Shown: positions 42,100 through 54,667, numbered from the stretch's first letter. The stretch: DNA of 64,000 nt from Phellopilus nigrolimitatus (GCA_021029095.1 JAJOHG010000050.1:166095-230094); one strand, 5' to 3'. Numbers and translations: made by a program. Notes: a model not told the origin generated them from the letters alone.

Positions 42100-43320
42100 T
42101 GCAATTTATAATTCTCTCCCGATCATCTCTGCCTCCAACCTCATCGTAATCGTGAACGCATCGCAATCGGGCGTGCCCGACAAGAAAGTCTGCTTGTTTC
42201 CCTCTTCAGTTTTGGGCGAGTCTCAAGGCATGGAAGGGATTCTTCGCAAGCGTGTGCCCAGTGTACAAGAATCTCACGGTCAACATCAACGTCTGCATTG
42301 GGCATTTTATGTCCCAAACGCGTGATTGAGCATTGCGATGATAAAATATCAAGAGACATCGTATGGGACAAGCAACCCCCAGGGCTTTTACCGGTGCGTG
42401 AGGTTTATAAGAAAGCACCTATGCTACCGCAGGAAGAGCGGAAACAAGGCTTTTGGAAGCCAGTCGGCGAGGAAGACAGCCTTCTAGTACGACGAACTGG
42501 ATGGGATGGTCAGCGTGGAACAGTGCTTTCAAAGAGGTAAGCACAATTGGCATGTGTGACTAACTGGATCTTAGATACTCATGGCAGTGTACAGAATCCA
42601 ATATTCACCTCTAACATGTGGATAACTTGCCCGTCGTCATTGTGGGAAACAAGACCAAAGATATTTTTGTTCCCGCCGAGCTCTGCGAGATCGAGCCGGG
42701 CCATCCATACGCAGGTATGTTCTCCGAGCGCGAAAGTCTGGAAATGGCAAAGAACACAACAATGCCACGTTCGTCAGTGCTGAGACAATCACCAAGCTAC
42801 TGAGTCTGCGTCAGGGCTCGCCGCCCATACGGGGCTTCGGCGTCGAATTCCTCATCAACACGGCGGTCGTCCCTGGACGCCCGCTCAGCCCAACGAAAGT
42901 CATATACTTGTCAGGCCCTCTCACCGTCCCCAACGGATCCTGGAACACCCGTGACGTGCGCTTCCACCGGCTCGCATCGCTTACTCGCGCCGCCATTCTC
43001 GTCCTTGTAGACAACGGGAACGAGGACTCCAGGGATCCCTCGGACCCGGTGCTGCGTGGTGTCGTGCTGCGGTTCCTGGCGACGTTCTGGACAGGACGCA
43101 GTCGAAGACGCGCTCCCACCGCTGCTCTTCGTGTGGCTTCCGCAAGCGACTCACGCGACCCACGCGACCCACTGCGTACTGCGGTGATCAACGCGATCGA
43201 GAATGAGATCAAGACACTTCCTGGGCGCCCAAACATCGTGTTCGTTTCTGTATGCAACAATGAGATCCATCGCCGTCTGTCTTTACGTCGCCTGCCGTTA
43301 AAAGGAGACGCGCAATTACA
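42100..43320 (+). pseudogene. Argonaute, broken copy 3
   Basis: L1 (AWKGFFASVCPVYKNLTVNI), KHLCYRRKSGNKAFGSQ in a shifted frame, and PAZ (LPVVIVGNKTKDIFVPAELC, EIEPGHPYAGMFSERES) are followed by the PAZ-Mid linker (LLSLRQGSPPIRGFGVEF, AVVPGRPLSPTKVIYLSGP, SWNTRDVRFHRLASLTRAA) and Mid (INAIENEIKTLPGRPNIVF). Then VCNNEIHRRL switches to BRF1 sequence. PIWI is absent. The Argonaute-to-BRF1 join is the same as in copy 1. Frame breaks near 42310, 42760 and 43090. Confidence 0.87.
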
Positions 43321-43960
43321 TGCTCAATCGACTTCTCTGACCTCCTTCAACATGTTCGAGCTTGGCCACATGTACCTTCAGCTGGTGCAGACGTTCAACC
43401 TGCGACTCCCGCTCATCGACCGTTCGCACTACATTTTACTCTTCGCCGCGCTTCTTGAGTTCGGAGACAAGATGCCCAAGGTCTCCGCTTACGCCGTCCA
43501 CGTCGTCGTGCACTTCTCCTGTGACTATATGTCCCCGCCGTTCAGCTGACATCTGCAGCGCCTGCCTCCTCCTCGCCGCCCACATGAACAACTTCCGCCG
43601 CTCCCTGCAGGAGATCGTCCAGGTCGTCAAGATCGCAGACTCGACGCTCAAGAAACGCCTGGACGAGCTCAAGAAGATCCCGAGCAGCGCGCTCACCCTC
43701 GCGGACTTCTGCACTGTGTGGTTCGAGGATGAGATGGATCTGCCGGCGTTCACGAAGGGTAAGGAGCGTGAAGCGAAGGAGAGGGAGAAGGAAAGGCGGA
43801 CGACGAAGAGGACGAGAGGGATGACGAGTTGCTGGGAGACGACCTCGGAGGATGAAACTTTGAAAGAGCGCGTCTGGGTGGAGATCAGTAAAGACTACGT
43901 TGGAATCTCTAGTTGGTGCATGGACGGAACTTGCACTAGCTAAGTTTTGTTTGGTCGCTG
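43320..43960 (+). pseudogene. BRF1: TFIIIB subunit BRF1, broken copy 2
   Basis: MFELGHMYLQLVQTFNLRLP, LFAALLEFGDKMPKV, then after a frameshift NNFRRSLQEIVQVVKIADST, LKKRLDELKKIPSSALTLAD, FCTVWFEDEMDLPAFTKGK and ETLKERVWVEISKDYVGISS, ending in a stop at 43943. It is less damaged than copy 1 in the cyclin-repeat helices but lacks the C-terminal exon. Homology to copy 1 continues through the intron to about 44080, without the MITE. Confidence 0.87.
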
Positions 43961-44229
43961 AATGAATGATTATGACCCAACCAAGGAGGCATTGAAGGAT
44001 GTCACAGGCCCGACCAAGAGTCGAAAGGTCACTCAGCTACTTTTTGTATTTATTCTTAAAAAATCAAAAACAAATGCGAGGCTACTTGATTCTGGCTAAG
44101 CCCACAAAAAGAGAACATTGATTTCATATTTTACCAGTCTCATCACAAATGGCTGTAAACAGGAGTTGTAACCTGCCTGCCATACGTAGCAAAACGGAAC
44201 GCCACAATGAATAACCACCAGAGCTGCAA

Positions 44230-45156
44230 TCACAGCCTTCTCTTCTTTGAACCACAGGCGCTCGGAGGAGACTTCGAACGTTTCCGTAGCATTTTTCCCT
44301 TTCCTTTATGATCGGCAACTTTATCGTCCTCGTCACTAGATGTGAGTATTATAGTATGATCACTGAGCTCGTCCTCGTCACTAGATGTGAGTATTATGGT
44401 AGATTCGCTGGGCTCATGGGCTTCAGAGTCGCTAACCACGATGATTGGAGGCTGAAAGATCATAAGTCAAACCCAAATTTGATGAGCGTGCATACTCACT
44501 GTGAGTCTTCTGGGTCTTTTTGACACTGATGTGCTCTGGGACGAAAAGGATACTGTTGCGGGACTCGACTAGAAGGATTCAGAAAAGGATCATATTATTC
44601 GTTGAGATTGAACAGATTCACTTTTAGCTCCATCCTGTCAGCCTCGACTTTCTTCTCTCCAACCCTGTTCTGACCCCTCCGCCCCTTGGGAAGCGCCTTC
44701 AGCTCACGAGCCTCACGCTTCATTTTCCTTAGGGCCACCCGCTCCGCCTTCTTTGCCATTTCATCCCATTTGACAGGAGGGGACAGGCCACTGACCTCCG
44801 TTAGGAGTTCTTGCAACTCCTCTTCTTCTAACTGAGTTTTTAGCTTCGATCTTTTCCATTTCCATGCTTCGCCATTGGGTTTATTCCAAGCTTCAACACA
44901 TGGCTTACACTGCATCCCAGATGTTCAGTTGTGCATATATTCTCAAGGCCAAAGTAGCGTCACTCACCACAAGATATAGCTGGCCGAGGGTCTCCTTGAC
45001 CGCACTCCCAGTGCCAACCTGCACAATGTGTTTCTTTGTGCACGAGAAAAATCGCCGTTCATCCGCCTCGCGTAATGCATCGGCCCATCGAGTACCCAGC
45101 TTCTTGAGGACAAGATCTCGTACACGAGTATCGCCTTTGACACGAGTATTCGCCAT
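44230..45156 (-). CDS. Orphan nuclear-type protein with SUMO-interaction-like repeats, four exons, 255 aa
   Basis: Exons 45156-44968, 44909-44622, 44568-44500 and 44451-44230 join in frame through GT..AG introns of 48-58 bp and end in a stop. The N-terminus (MANTRVKGDTRVRDLVLKKL) is basic. A middle part with C-x2-C (CKPCVEAWNKPNGEAWKWKR) leads to a charged helical stretch (EEEELQELLTE, RKMKREARELKALPKGRR). The C-terminal exon holds PPIIVVSDSE and two copies of TIILTSSDEDE. Hydrophobic runs followed by acidic or Ser residues are the hallmark of SUMO-interacting motifs. It ends in a bipartite basic cluster (KRSKSPPSACGSKKRRL). No family is recognised. A nuclear SUMO-linked role is inference. 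Confidence 0.65.
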
Positions 45157-45169
45157 GGTGGTGTAAAGG

Positions 45170-47560
45170 TCTTGGCGCGAGACGAGTGCAGGGAGAATCG
45201 GAGACGAGTTACAGGTGGATCAGAAATTAGAAGTTAGTTTTTTTTAGATTGCCCCCCCCCCCCCCCCCTTCCCCCTCCCCTAACTCCCCTTTCTATAAAA
45301 AGGAAGACAATTGCCGCTCGCCTTGTTATTGACGGCTAGGGACAACTCGACGCGGCATCGTGTATTACGCAATTCCGAGTACCGAAACGAAAGAAAGGAG
45401 AGGAGAGCGGGAACGTATCATCTACCCGTGGGCGAGTATGCATGCAGCGCGCGGTGCAAAAGCGGGCGTCCACGCACACTCCCAGAGTGTATGCGGGAGA
45501 CTGTAGGCTCAATGAGTCAGATTGAACACAGGAGAGAATGCACGACACCGCTCCCGTCCTTCGAGTTACGCATCTCTGAGTGAGGTGGATTTGTAAGCAA
45601 ATAAAACACCTTAAAAGGCTAGCTTTTACGAGCAAAAGTACTTGTAAGCAAAGAAGCGGCTTTGTTGTGCTTCTGGGACCTGTCAACTTACTTTGGCTTC
45701 TTGTAACCGTTGGAATAAATTGATGAGAAGACTCGGACGGGTAATTTTTGGCTGAGTTCCAACTCAGAAACAAAACAATATTACCTCGCTTTTCAGATAG
45801 GGTCTTCGTGATTTTTTTGCAGTGGTTTCTCTATGAAGGATCTAAAATTGGATTGACAGCAGAACTTCAACAAAACGGCTTCTTTGCTTACAAACACTTT
45901 ACTCGCTACCGCCGGGCCCTTAAGCCCAGTGAAAAGTCACTCGGGTGAAATCGAATGAGATCGCATGATTTCGGACTAGTCGACCTAGTCGATATCGTAA
46001 TATATTTCGAGAATGTCACGATATATTTCTTGTCAGACCGAGTGGGGGCGAGCTGGTCCGGTTTCATTCGACATACAGTGTACTACGCCTCCTTTAGACA
46101 CCACCCGTCCTTTAGACACTTAGCTTTTCTCCCTTATTTCTTGATTTTTTGGCGTGAAATTTTTAATATACACTCGGGCAATAATGCTCCACCTATGTAC
46201 CAATTCTGAGAAGAAGAAGAAAAAGGTTCTGTTCATCCTAAAGAGTTGAAAATGTACCAAACTCGGCATTTAATAACTCACTGCAAGCACCAGATACTCG
46301 ATTATATCCTATTGCATAAGCTACTAATGCATAAATCTCAAAATGCATAAAAAATGGAGGGGACCGAGCTAGTCCCTGCCAAAATATGCAAGAAATCTAC
46401 TATTTGATGATTTGATGTTTATGCACGAATAGAAGTGCTATTCGGGGCTAACTACAGGCGTATTTGTCCGATCGCTCACGTCCCGATGTGATCCCGAGTC
46501 TGACATGTCTGACAGCAAATGCAAAATGAAAAGCTGGGAACTAAGCGGCTATAAACTACCACTTTTACAAACTCCATTCGGGCTGTCAGGCTGCTCCTTT
46601 TCTTCCACATAGGGTAAAGAGATGCAAGCTCGCAGAAAAATGAGCACCGTGCACGTAAAGTAAAGGATGGGCCGACACCAAAAACATCTGCAGTTGTAAA
46701 ATTAAAACACTCAGAGAACATCCTCACATTAAACGACTGGTTAGTATACTTTTTTATCGTACTCCTGCTCGGATACACACAGTATATCTTTTCTTTCGTC
46801 ATCAAAATAATAGCAGGGGCCGTATACGGCACTTGAAGTGTCACATCGTTCTGGCCACTTACGATCCGTGTTTGAAATTTTTGAGACGCTTACGGTACGG
46901 TCGTAAATCGTAATTACGGTTATGGCCCTAGCTGGCTGACGGTCTCTCTGAAGTCGAGATTGGGGGCGTGAGGGACAGTGGTGACGAGTCTGGGTACAGC
47001 ACATTGACCCGAAATTCTCAGATGAGTCCAACATCATAAGAGTCCAGTTACTCCGACGCGTCGAGACGCGCTGCATGCACTGGCACGACGCGGCAACCTA
47101 ATAGAGGTTCACGGGGGTCTCAGGGACCAAACTTTGATCGTTTCATTCGAAACTGTCATTATTTATGAAAAGCACATCAAAAGTCAACCATCGATTTTAC
47201 GTCAACAAGGCGAGCGGGAATTGTCTTCCTTTCTTTAGGAAGGGGAAATGGGGGGGGGGGGGGGGGGGAACCTTTGTCCAGCGTCGAGAAGAAATCCAGA
47301 ATCGATACTGGACACCGCGTACCGCGTAGAAGGGAGACCCTGTGTCCAGCGTCGAGTCCTTACCTTTGAATCTGGACACAGGGTCTTGCGTCTGTATGCG
47401 CGGCAGAGCAGGGAAGAGCGACGGGGTCGCTAGCGAAGCGATTAAAAGTGGCTTCCCTTGATAGGATTCGTAATCCTTCCTTTGGCTGCATCGCTGCATC
47501 GTAGGCGCGACTCTTGCACCTACCTTCTTTGTATAAGGCCACCTTTGCCAGCCCAAGCAA
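45170..47560. other. Gene-poor stretch with homopolymers and repeat remnants
   Basis: I see no gene. It contains a 17-bp poly-C (45252-45268), a pogo-like end (CGATTATATCCTATTGCATA near 46302, followed by ATGCATAA motifs and TATGCAAGAAATCTAC) and a 19-bp poly-G (47250-47268). A GTGTCCAGCGTCGAG / TCTGGACACAGGGTC repeat lies at 47277-47390. An inverted pair AAGCAAAGAAGCGGC lies at 45648 and about 45873. Confidence 0.4.
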
Positions 47561-47562
47561 CT

Positions 47563-50500
47563 ATGCCCAGAGTTCTTCGGTCTCAGAAATCGGGTACACT
47601 TACTTCTATCAATAATAAGCTGTCATCTAACGTGTGGTCTTGGTACATCTTTGAAATTAGTTTCCAAGGAACAGCCGTATGTTGTCGCACAGCGTGCGAG
47701 GAATCAGGACAAAAAGAAAGATGTGCCGCCCCGCCCTAGCATATCGGGACAACCCTCCGACACGGGGGAGATGGGTCTGAAGACAAAGGGTCCGTATCAT
47801 TCTTTTTTTGTTTTTATTTTGATATAAGTATCTCACGAGCGGATGAATCAGACTTCGGTGAAAAAAATATATTACCCTCCCTCTAATCCTTATTGAACAA
47901 ACATCTCTCCTGTTTGCAAATTTTCAAACATACAGATCATCACTATCTTAGTTCGGGCCCTCTCGACGAGATGGGTTTCACAGTCCACACAGGGCTACGT
48001 CTATTAATATGCCGCAGATGCAAGACCTGTGTTGCTGCAGACGAGCTAGTTGGGCATATGAAGGAGGATCGGGCCAAAGATGTGAAGAATAACATCCCCA
48101 TCACGCCCAAGAAATCAAACATGATCATCCAAGACGAGGTCAAGAAATTCAACCTTCTCAAGCGTCGTATGATAACTCCTCCCCCAAACGGCCTACGGCC
48201 TGTGCTTTTCCTAGAGGTGGAGGAAGGCAGACAATGCAATGTCTGTCAGGATTTTGGAGCGTCTGAACATTGGATGAGAAACCATGTTGCAACACTCAAA
48301 GGTGAGAATTGCCCAGCTCACATGCAGATCGGGAAACCGGCGAGCGCGAGCTCCACGGTTTGCAAATTTCAGCGGCTGTTTAAATTCCGCGGAGACGCGA
48401 AGTTTTTCATTGTGGATACCTCAAAATCGGAGTCCATCACGACAACGCCCCTAGAGGCGTTCCTAAGGAGGATCAAAAATCGGGCTACGTCTGATATTGC
48501 ACCGCCACCGCCAAACGCCACAAACTTGGACGACCTTCAATACAAGTTCAAATGGCATACAGCAGTATGCAACATCTCTATTAGCACATTAATGCATCTT
48601 GCATCCATACCGAAGACATCCGATAGATTCCATGAAATAATGAGCATCTCAAAATCATATTTCAAAACTATTGCAACCGAAACTTTAGGGAAGTTAGAGA
48701 ACCGCAACAAAACGGTCATGCTAATGTTAGCATCTAACAATGGGTGAGTAGCTACGACGAAACTGAACTCTAGACTTGTTTTACTAAATCAAATTATCTT
48801 ATTTTATTTTTCATCGAAGGGAAATCGCCTCCAAACCTCTGACGTCTTTCCAGGAAATATCGACGGTGGAAGACTGTGCCCGGTATTTCGGGAGGTTTGC
48901 GTGCTTTGTGATACGCTCTCTTCTTACTCCTGTGGAGGGATTTCCTGTCGAGCTTACCGCCAACCAAAAGCTAGCAACCACAAATCTTTACGATGCCGTC
49001 CAAACAAATAAGGATATCTCCGGCCCATTACACCGCTTCTTCCTATCCATGGTATCCGAGCTGGCTACAGAATCGGATGATGGTCGATTCAAGTGCCCGC
49101 TCGAACGGTTCTTGATATTAGCCTCAATGAATAAGGGCGGCAGTTTTAAACGGCCGGGTAATATAAGTTCGATGATCAGCCGTCTCGTGTGGTCAGTCCG
49201 GGCAGTCATTGCCCAAGAAGTCTATATGAACAGAAACAATGATACCGGGGAGTGAGTAGTTTTGCAATGTAATTCTAGATTCATCAAGTAATGTTGAATT
49301 TGCAGAGCGTTCAATAAACTGGCACATCTTCTTAACCAAAACGTACCGTCAGTCTTCAGTACACTGCGCTATTACTCGATTGGAACGGCGGCTTTCTCGA
49401 CTTCATCGATGTCTCGAATACTATGGGAACCAGATCGGTCCAGTCTAGAACTGGACGATGTCAAAATTAACCTCAAGCTCAATATCATCGCCGGGATAGG
49501 CCGACTGATTACCAGGTGCGAAACGAGGTTGTTCAAAGGATGCCTGCAGGATATCCGCTTCACAGAACTTGAGGAAACGGTTGATCGCTGCCTCGATCCA
49601 GACGACTTGACAGTCAGCTTGTTCGACCGAGTCCGCTCACTAGAACAGGGTTATAGCCCATTTACCCCGCATCCTGACCGCACTATTGAAGAAGATTTGG
49701 CCGCAGAAGATGACCCGCAGAATCCCCTGGGAAAATTCAAGTATCATCTCTTGGATACCTTCTTCCGTGTGAATGACGACGGAGAAGCGATGTTCGCTAC
49801 GATAGACGGAAAAGGAGTACTCCATAAAAATGTCGACAAGATGAAGAAGTGGTTCAACGAGAACGACGAGTTCTTGGCGGTTGGTTTCTTTGTTACTCTA
49901 GCCGCTTAGTGTTCGAGACTGACTGATTTCGAATGCAGGACTTGAGCGTTCTGTGCCATACAACGTGTGGAGGCCCATCACGTTCCACGGAGCACATGAC
50001 CACGACTTGGGCCGTTCCGCATTACAATGAGAACCGAAAACTCTTTTTTGCAAACGGACTCATGAATCTTATGGTAACCTACAAAAAGGGTAGATCGATC
50101 ACAGGAAGAGACGATCTCATTCTGAAAGTCTTACCCCGAAAAGTCACCCGACTTATCATGATTTACCTTGCCATCGTTCGGCCTGCAGAATTAGCCTTGG
50201 TGGAATCGCATTTTCCAGAAAGTGATGAAGACACTTTCAGAGCATATCGCTACTCTCTGTTTATCATAAAGGGTGTCGCCATGACGCCAAACTTTTTCCG
50301 TGCACATTTCTTCTCTGCAACACAAGAACATTTCAACGTTCGGTTGGGTGTCTCGTCCTGGCGCCATCTAGTCAAGGCCATCCTACGTGATTGTTACAGC
50401 ATTATTTACAAAGCTGAAAAAGAGGAGGAAAAAGCAGTGGACATACAATTCGGTCATCGGAGCTCTGTAGCAGAGCGTAGTTATGCTGTTGATGCTGACT

Positions 50501-50792
50501 TGCCTGCACAGGTAACGCGGTGCCGTGTCCTTAAAGGAAGAGAGCTTAGTTTTGCCTGGCACGGGTTTCTTCAACTGTCACGCCCTGGAGATGGAATACC
50601 AGCAAATTCTGGCCAGACTTTAAAAGTACGTCTGCACCCGAGCCTTATAATTCTTTTCCTTGTTTCTCAATTTTGTATCTCCGGGTTGAATAGGACGAAA
50701 TCTTGGGAAGTGTGTCAGATGTAATTAGGGACACATTGAACGAACTATTGGGGAATACCCTTATGAAGCCCATAGAAGAGCGGGGCCAGTGA
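47563..50792 (+). CDS. OrsD-type zinc-finger protein, seven exons, 919 aa
   Basis: Exons 47563-47593, 47661-47789, 47936-48743, 48820-49251, 49306-49879, 49939-50625 and 50694-50792 sum to 2760 nt in one frame with GT..AG introns. The start is MPRVLRSQKS. Near residue 55 begins HHYLSSGPLDEMGFTVHTGL, then ICRRCKTCVAADELVGHMK, and later EEGRQCNVCQDFGASEHWMR, NHVATLKGENC. Paired Cys/His fingers like these are typical of the OrsD/DUF3505 family that is widespread in basidiomycetes, sometimes beside RecQ-type helicases. The C-terminal half (VLPRKVTRLIMIYLAIVRPA, then FGHRSSVAERSYAVDAD) resembles the tail of such helicase-linked proteins, but no helicase domain is present. Molecular function is unknown. 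It is the largest intact gene in the window. Confidence 0.78.
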
Positions 50793-51100
50793 TTTGTGGG
50801 TGGTATAGTGTGTCCAATAAATAAAAGTGCTGTTTTTTTTTGTGAACATCGATTGTCTGCAACAAAATTGCACTACTTGGTTTCCCTGCTCCGAAAAAAT
50901 ACCAAAGTAGCAAAGCAAGGAAACTGAAGCTTACATATTTGGTAGTCGAGTGTGTGGATATCGTCGGATGTCGACAGAAATCCATTTATGCCGTTCGCAA
51001 AACAAGCTCCTTTGACCTTAATTTTTGTATAGGTCGGTTCCTATGCACCTAGGAAAACATTTTTCAGGGGCACGTATTTAGCCAGTTACTTAATGGACTA
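50793..51100. other. Intergenic stretch
   Basis: Nothing recognisable was seen apart from an AT-rich tract after the stop codon of the OrsD-type gene. Confidence 0.35.
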
Positions 51101-51279
51101 TATTAATGGACTTCAGAGAGGGCCTTCGAAGCACTGGTGCAAACCCCACATTCAAACTCCGACACAATGCTGCTCACTCCCAGCCTGACCACGTTCTCCA
51201 TCCCATCCCAGCACCTGCGCTTCGCCTCTTTTCTGTAGCATCGATCATTATTTCGCCATCAGCCCTCCGGGCGCATGGC

Positions 51280-51960
51280 GACATGCCTTCGAGATCCGCC
51301 GTGCTACGCTCGTCTTCTGGCGATCCTGGTGACAGCAGTGGAGAGCTAGGCTTCGGCTGTGGGGCTCTACGGGTCTCTTCTCCCAACACGCCCGCGCAGG
51401 CCGACGCGTGGCGCCGCGATTGCTGTTCGCGCCAACTTCTTCGCGTTCCGTTATCCGAAGGATGTCGTGATCGTTTTGATGTGGTCTCTGCAGTTATTCG
51501 TAAGCGCGTATTGAAGCTCCTAGAATCCGCGCCGGAGGTTGCACCGTACCTGCCAAGGTTATGGTTTAAACACAAGTTAGTCATGATGTTCACGACAACT
51601 ATGAGCTTATATCGCCTTGTCCAACTTTTTCTACGTCTGCGTCTGCCGAATGATAAGTCCATCACAATGTCAGACTGGAGAGTGGAGACGCTCATTCGAC
51701 AGAAAATTGAATGAGCCTGCGAATATAATTTCCTGCCGACATTATTTGACCGATTCTCGTCTGTCCGCTCGTATGATTTCCCCTGCAGATGCAGCGGTAG
51801 ATGCAGACGTGTCCATTTGCACTTTTGAATCAGTCTTTGCCGTACATGGACATACAGCCACCCATCTGCGCATGATGCTGGGTGCGTGTTCGACATCGAG
51901 ATTAGGTTTGGTGCCCCTGATCGTAGACTACGTCTTACGATTCGAAGGCCTTTGATTGAT
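51280..51960 (+). pseudogene. Argonaute N-terminal region, broken copy 4
   Basis: RSSSGDPGDSSGELGFGCGA parallels the low-complexity N-terminus of copy 1. Then, in a shifted frame, comes TRGAAIAVRANFFAFRYPKD, the start of the N-domain, and in yet another frame DVVSAVIRKRVLKLLESAPE with VAPYLPRLWFKH. Downstream pieces fade to unrecognisable sequence by about 51950. This is the best-preserved N-domain start of the Argonaute copies. It is about 8 kb from copy 3 and shares no breakpoint with it. Confidence 0.7.
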
Positions 51961-52050
51961 AGGATACTCCTTGATGGTCAGATGATGCGCTGGCCTGTTG
52001 TACCTGTAGAGGGACTGGTTTAAGCCCGCGTATCTGACCGCTTTTATATA

Positions 52051-52757
52051 CAGTCGAACTTCTGCTAATGCATAGAGTTCGGTGGAAAGGTTTTGCATGC
52101 ATTACGAGAGGTTATGTACTACGAGAAATGCACAAATTAGCACGTAATCAAAACACTAGCTATAGGTGTTGTATAATAGGGAAACAGGTAATCACAAAAT
52201 GCGAATGAAAGATGTGGCGAAAAAGCGACTGCTATCCGGTTGCTTCAAGTTTGCCATCTGCTTGGTCTGTATTGCAATCTAAGCATGTGAAGATGGCCGC
52301 AAGCCTGCTGAAACATCGGCTCAGAATAACACACGCAGAACTGCTCCAGCTCCCTTATTGACTGGCATGCAGACTGGTGATATTAACAATTTGCAGGCAG
52401 CTCATTGTCAAGCCCATTGACATTGCCACCTTCATGCTTCAGCCTCCACCGTGTTGCGAACTTGCTCTACAATTTCTTGGGCAAGTCCATTTTTCCTCTG
52501 TAGTTGAAAATGCCTTGTCATGAAGATGTGTGAGAACACAAAACGTGTTTGCCAAGCACCAAATTTTGTGCAGGCGAGATACCTCACATAATACATATCC
52601 CCATTTTAATTACTGCATACAGGTTTGCATTATGCATTATGAATTTTATGCATTATCTTATAGGCATTTTCTAACTAGCGACTCGGTGGAAGCCAAAGTC
52701 TATGCATTTTGGGAGGTTATGCAGCACGAGGAGTATGCATTAGCAGAAGTTCGACTG
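52051..52757. mobile_element. Pogo-like non-autonomous element, 707 bp
   Basis: CAGTCGAACTTCTGCTAATG and its inverse are flanked by TA on both sides. Subterminal TATGCATT motifs are repeated. It belongs to the same broad family as 8931-9684 but a different subfamily. No transposase is seen. Confidence 0.75.
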
Positions 52758-53049
52758 TATGAATGTACTTTTGAGATGAAGTGTAGCCCAATGTGGCCGC
52801 TGTCACGTGGACTCGTGGTACAAATTACCTTACGTAACATGGTTCCAAACTGCGCACTCGCGGTTCGGACTGTTTCCTAAATATAGCGATCAAATTCCAC
52901 AACGGCTGATCCGTGCTGCATCCACGTATGAAGGCGCACTTTCAATTTGAATTGTTAAAAAGGGTCAACCGTCTTTCATCAGTCTACCACTACTCGCGCT
53001 TTTTGGTCAAGCTCGATAAGCGTACGCTGGGCATGCGCTACGATCCAGT

Positions 53050-53570
53050 CGAGTGAGATCGAAAATGTCATCGAGTCCGTTCTTCAGTCCAATGACCTCT
53101 CTGGCAACAAGCAGACGACGCCGACCGAAATCCTACCATCGTGAAGGAGCTTGCGAGCGTACTCAATATGCAGCTTTCATCAATCAAGTCGTGGAGCTGG
53201 CCATAGGAAAGCGTGCTTCTCGAGCCCCGGCGCCATCTGAACGAGAACCCCCTCCGCATTTCTTCCTCGACGCGGAAATCCTCACCTGCTTACTTCTTCA
53301 CTACCTTCGGCTGATTTGGTCCAACGAATACAAGGATAGCTTCAAGCTTCTCCGGTCGATCAGGATCTGGAAGCTGCCTAACTCGAACTTTGTGTCATAC
53401 ACACTCGGCACAACCTCTGCATACAATACTAATGCAATTAGATTACCATTCAGACGATTTGATTTTACTAACGTATATCCCTGCGATTTTGTCCGACGAC
53501 AGATTCGAAGTTAGTTTCTTGCAGCGCGCACCTCCCAAGGTCAACACAATCTATTTTGAAGTGACGTAGA
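53050..53570 (+). other. Possible coding fragment, unrecognised
   Basis: A frame of 153 codons begins at 53053. Alternative frames give protein-like stretches (ENVIESVLQSNDLSGNK, IVKELASVLNMQLSSIKSW, ILSDDRFEVSFLQRAPPKV). The switching suggests another decayed gene. I cannot name it. Confidence 0.3.
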
Positions 53571-53644
53571 ACGCAAAAGCGGCCAATTTGATGTGTGATC
53601 GCGAGAGAGGGCCCCAGTGCTAGGACAGAAGAGTCCTGGCGTTC

Positions 53645-54185
53645 ACAAGAGAGCTAAAAGGGACGTGTAGAAGAGGCAAGATACAGAGAAAACAAAAGGC
53701 AAAACCCTTGCTCGACATTGCCCAAATTAGCCAACGTCGAACGCGAGAGCTGCAAGACGCTTTCACGGCTCGCCCAAATTAGCCAAGCCGCTTTAGCAGT
53801 TTGAAAAGGAAAGTGAAAGGGAAAGTAGCACGTCAAATGCAGGATGGACAACCGATAGGTCGTGATGAGGGGTTTAAAGGAGGAGCTGATGTTGGGGGGA
53901 GGCAACGCCTGCCAAAAGAGTGTGCATTTGTACTTGTTTACATGTCTACCAAAAACGGAATTTTTACTGCTCATGAGCGAAAGAAAAGTTACAGAACGAG
54001 TTTTTGAGCTCAATTCTCCTCCGTTTTGCATAATTTAAGCTGGAAAATACTCGGGTTATATGGGCTTGGAGGTCTACTTGGCCTATTTTTTAATTTCGCC
54101 CTCAAAGTGTCAGAACTACCATGTAAAACCACTGTTCTGACATTTTGAGGGCGAAATTAAAAAATCGGCCAAATAGACCTCCAAG
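53645..54185 (+). repeat. Interspersed repeat R1, copy 2, ending in a 52-bp-arm hairpin
   Basis: It is homologous to 3540-3930. The end forms an inverted repeat, 54065-54116 against 54134-54185, with only a few mismatches and a 17-bp loop. This suggests a fold-back terminus. Copy 1 retains only one side of this hairpin. Confidence 0.65.
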
Positions 54186-54595
54186 ACCATTTACGCATGA
54201 CGAATAGCAACCACGGTAATCAAATGGAGGTCGACGGCGCGCCTCCGCCCGTGCAATCAAGAATCCCTTTTCTCATTGGCATTTTCTTCAACGAGGTCGC
54301 CTGTGCCCAGCCTGTTGTGCGCCAGACCGCACGCTCATGCATATGCCCGAGTATTTTGCAGCTTACATCATGCAAAATGGAGATAATTGAACTCAAAAAC
54401 CCGTTCTGCGCGTTTGCATGTATGCGCGGGCATTCCTGTGCCTTGAGGGCGCGTGCCAGCCGGAAATGCGCTCACCTCATCGACATGACGCGGGACGAGA
54501 ACTTGCCCGTAGAATACGGTCGCATACGGTCGTAAATGCGGCATACGGCATTATTGAACACATATTAGGGTTTCAAGCAAATAAACTTCGGTTAG

Positions 54596-54667
54596 TGGGC
54601 CATTGCTACGCATGGCATGTCACGATTCCTGCTTTTATTTTTGTTCCATTTGCTTTAGTATATATAC
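54596..54667 (+). repeat. Dispersed repeat R2, copy 3
   Basis: TGGGCCATTGCTACGCATGG through GCTTTAGTATATATA matches the copies at 10883 and 21131. Confidence 0.55.
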
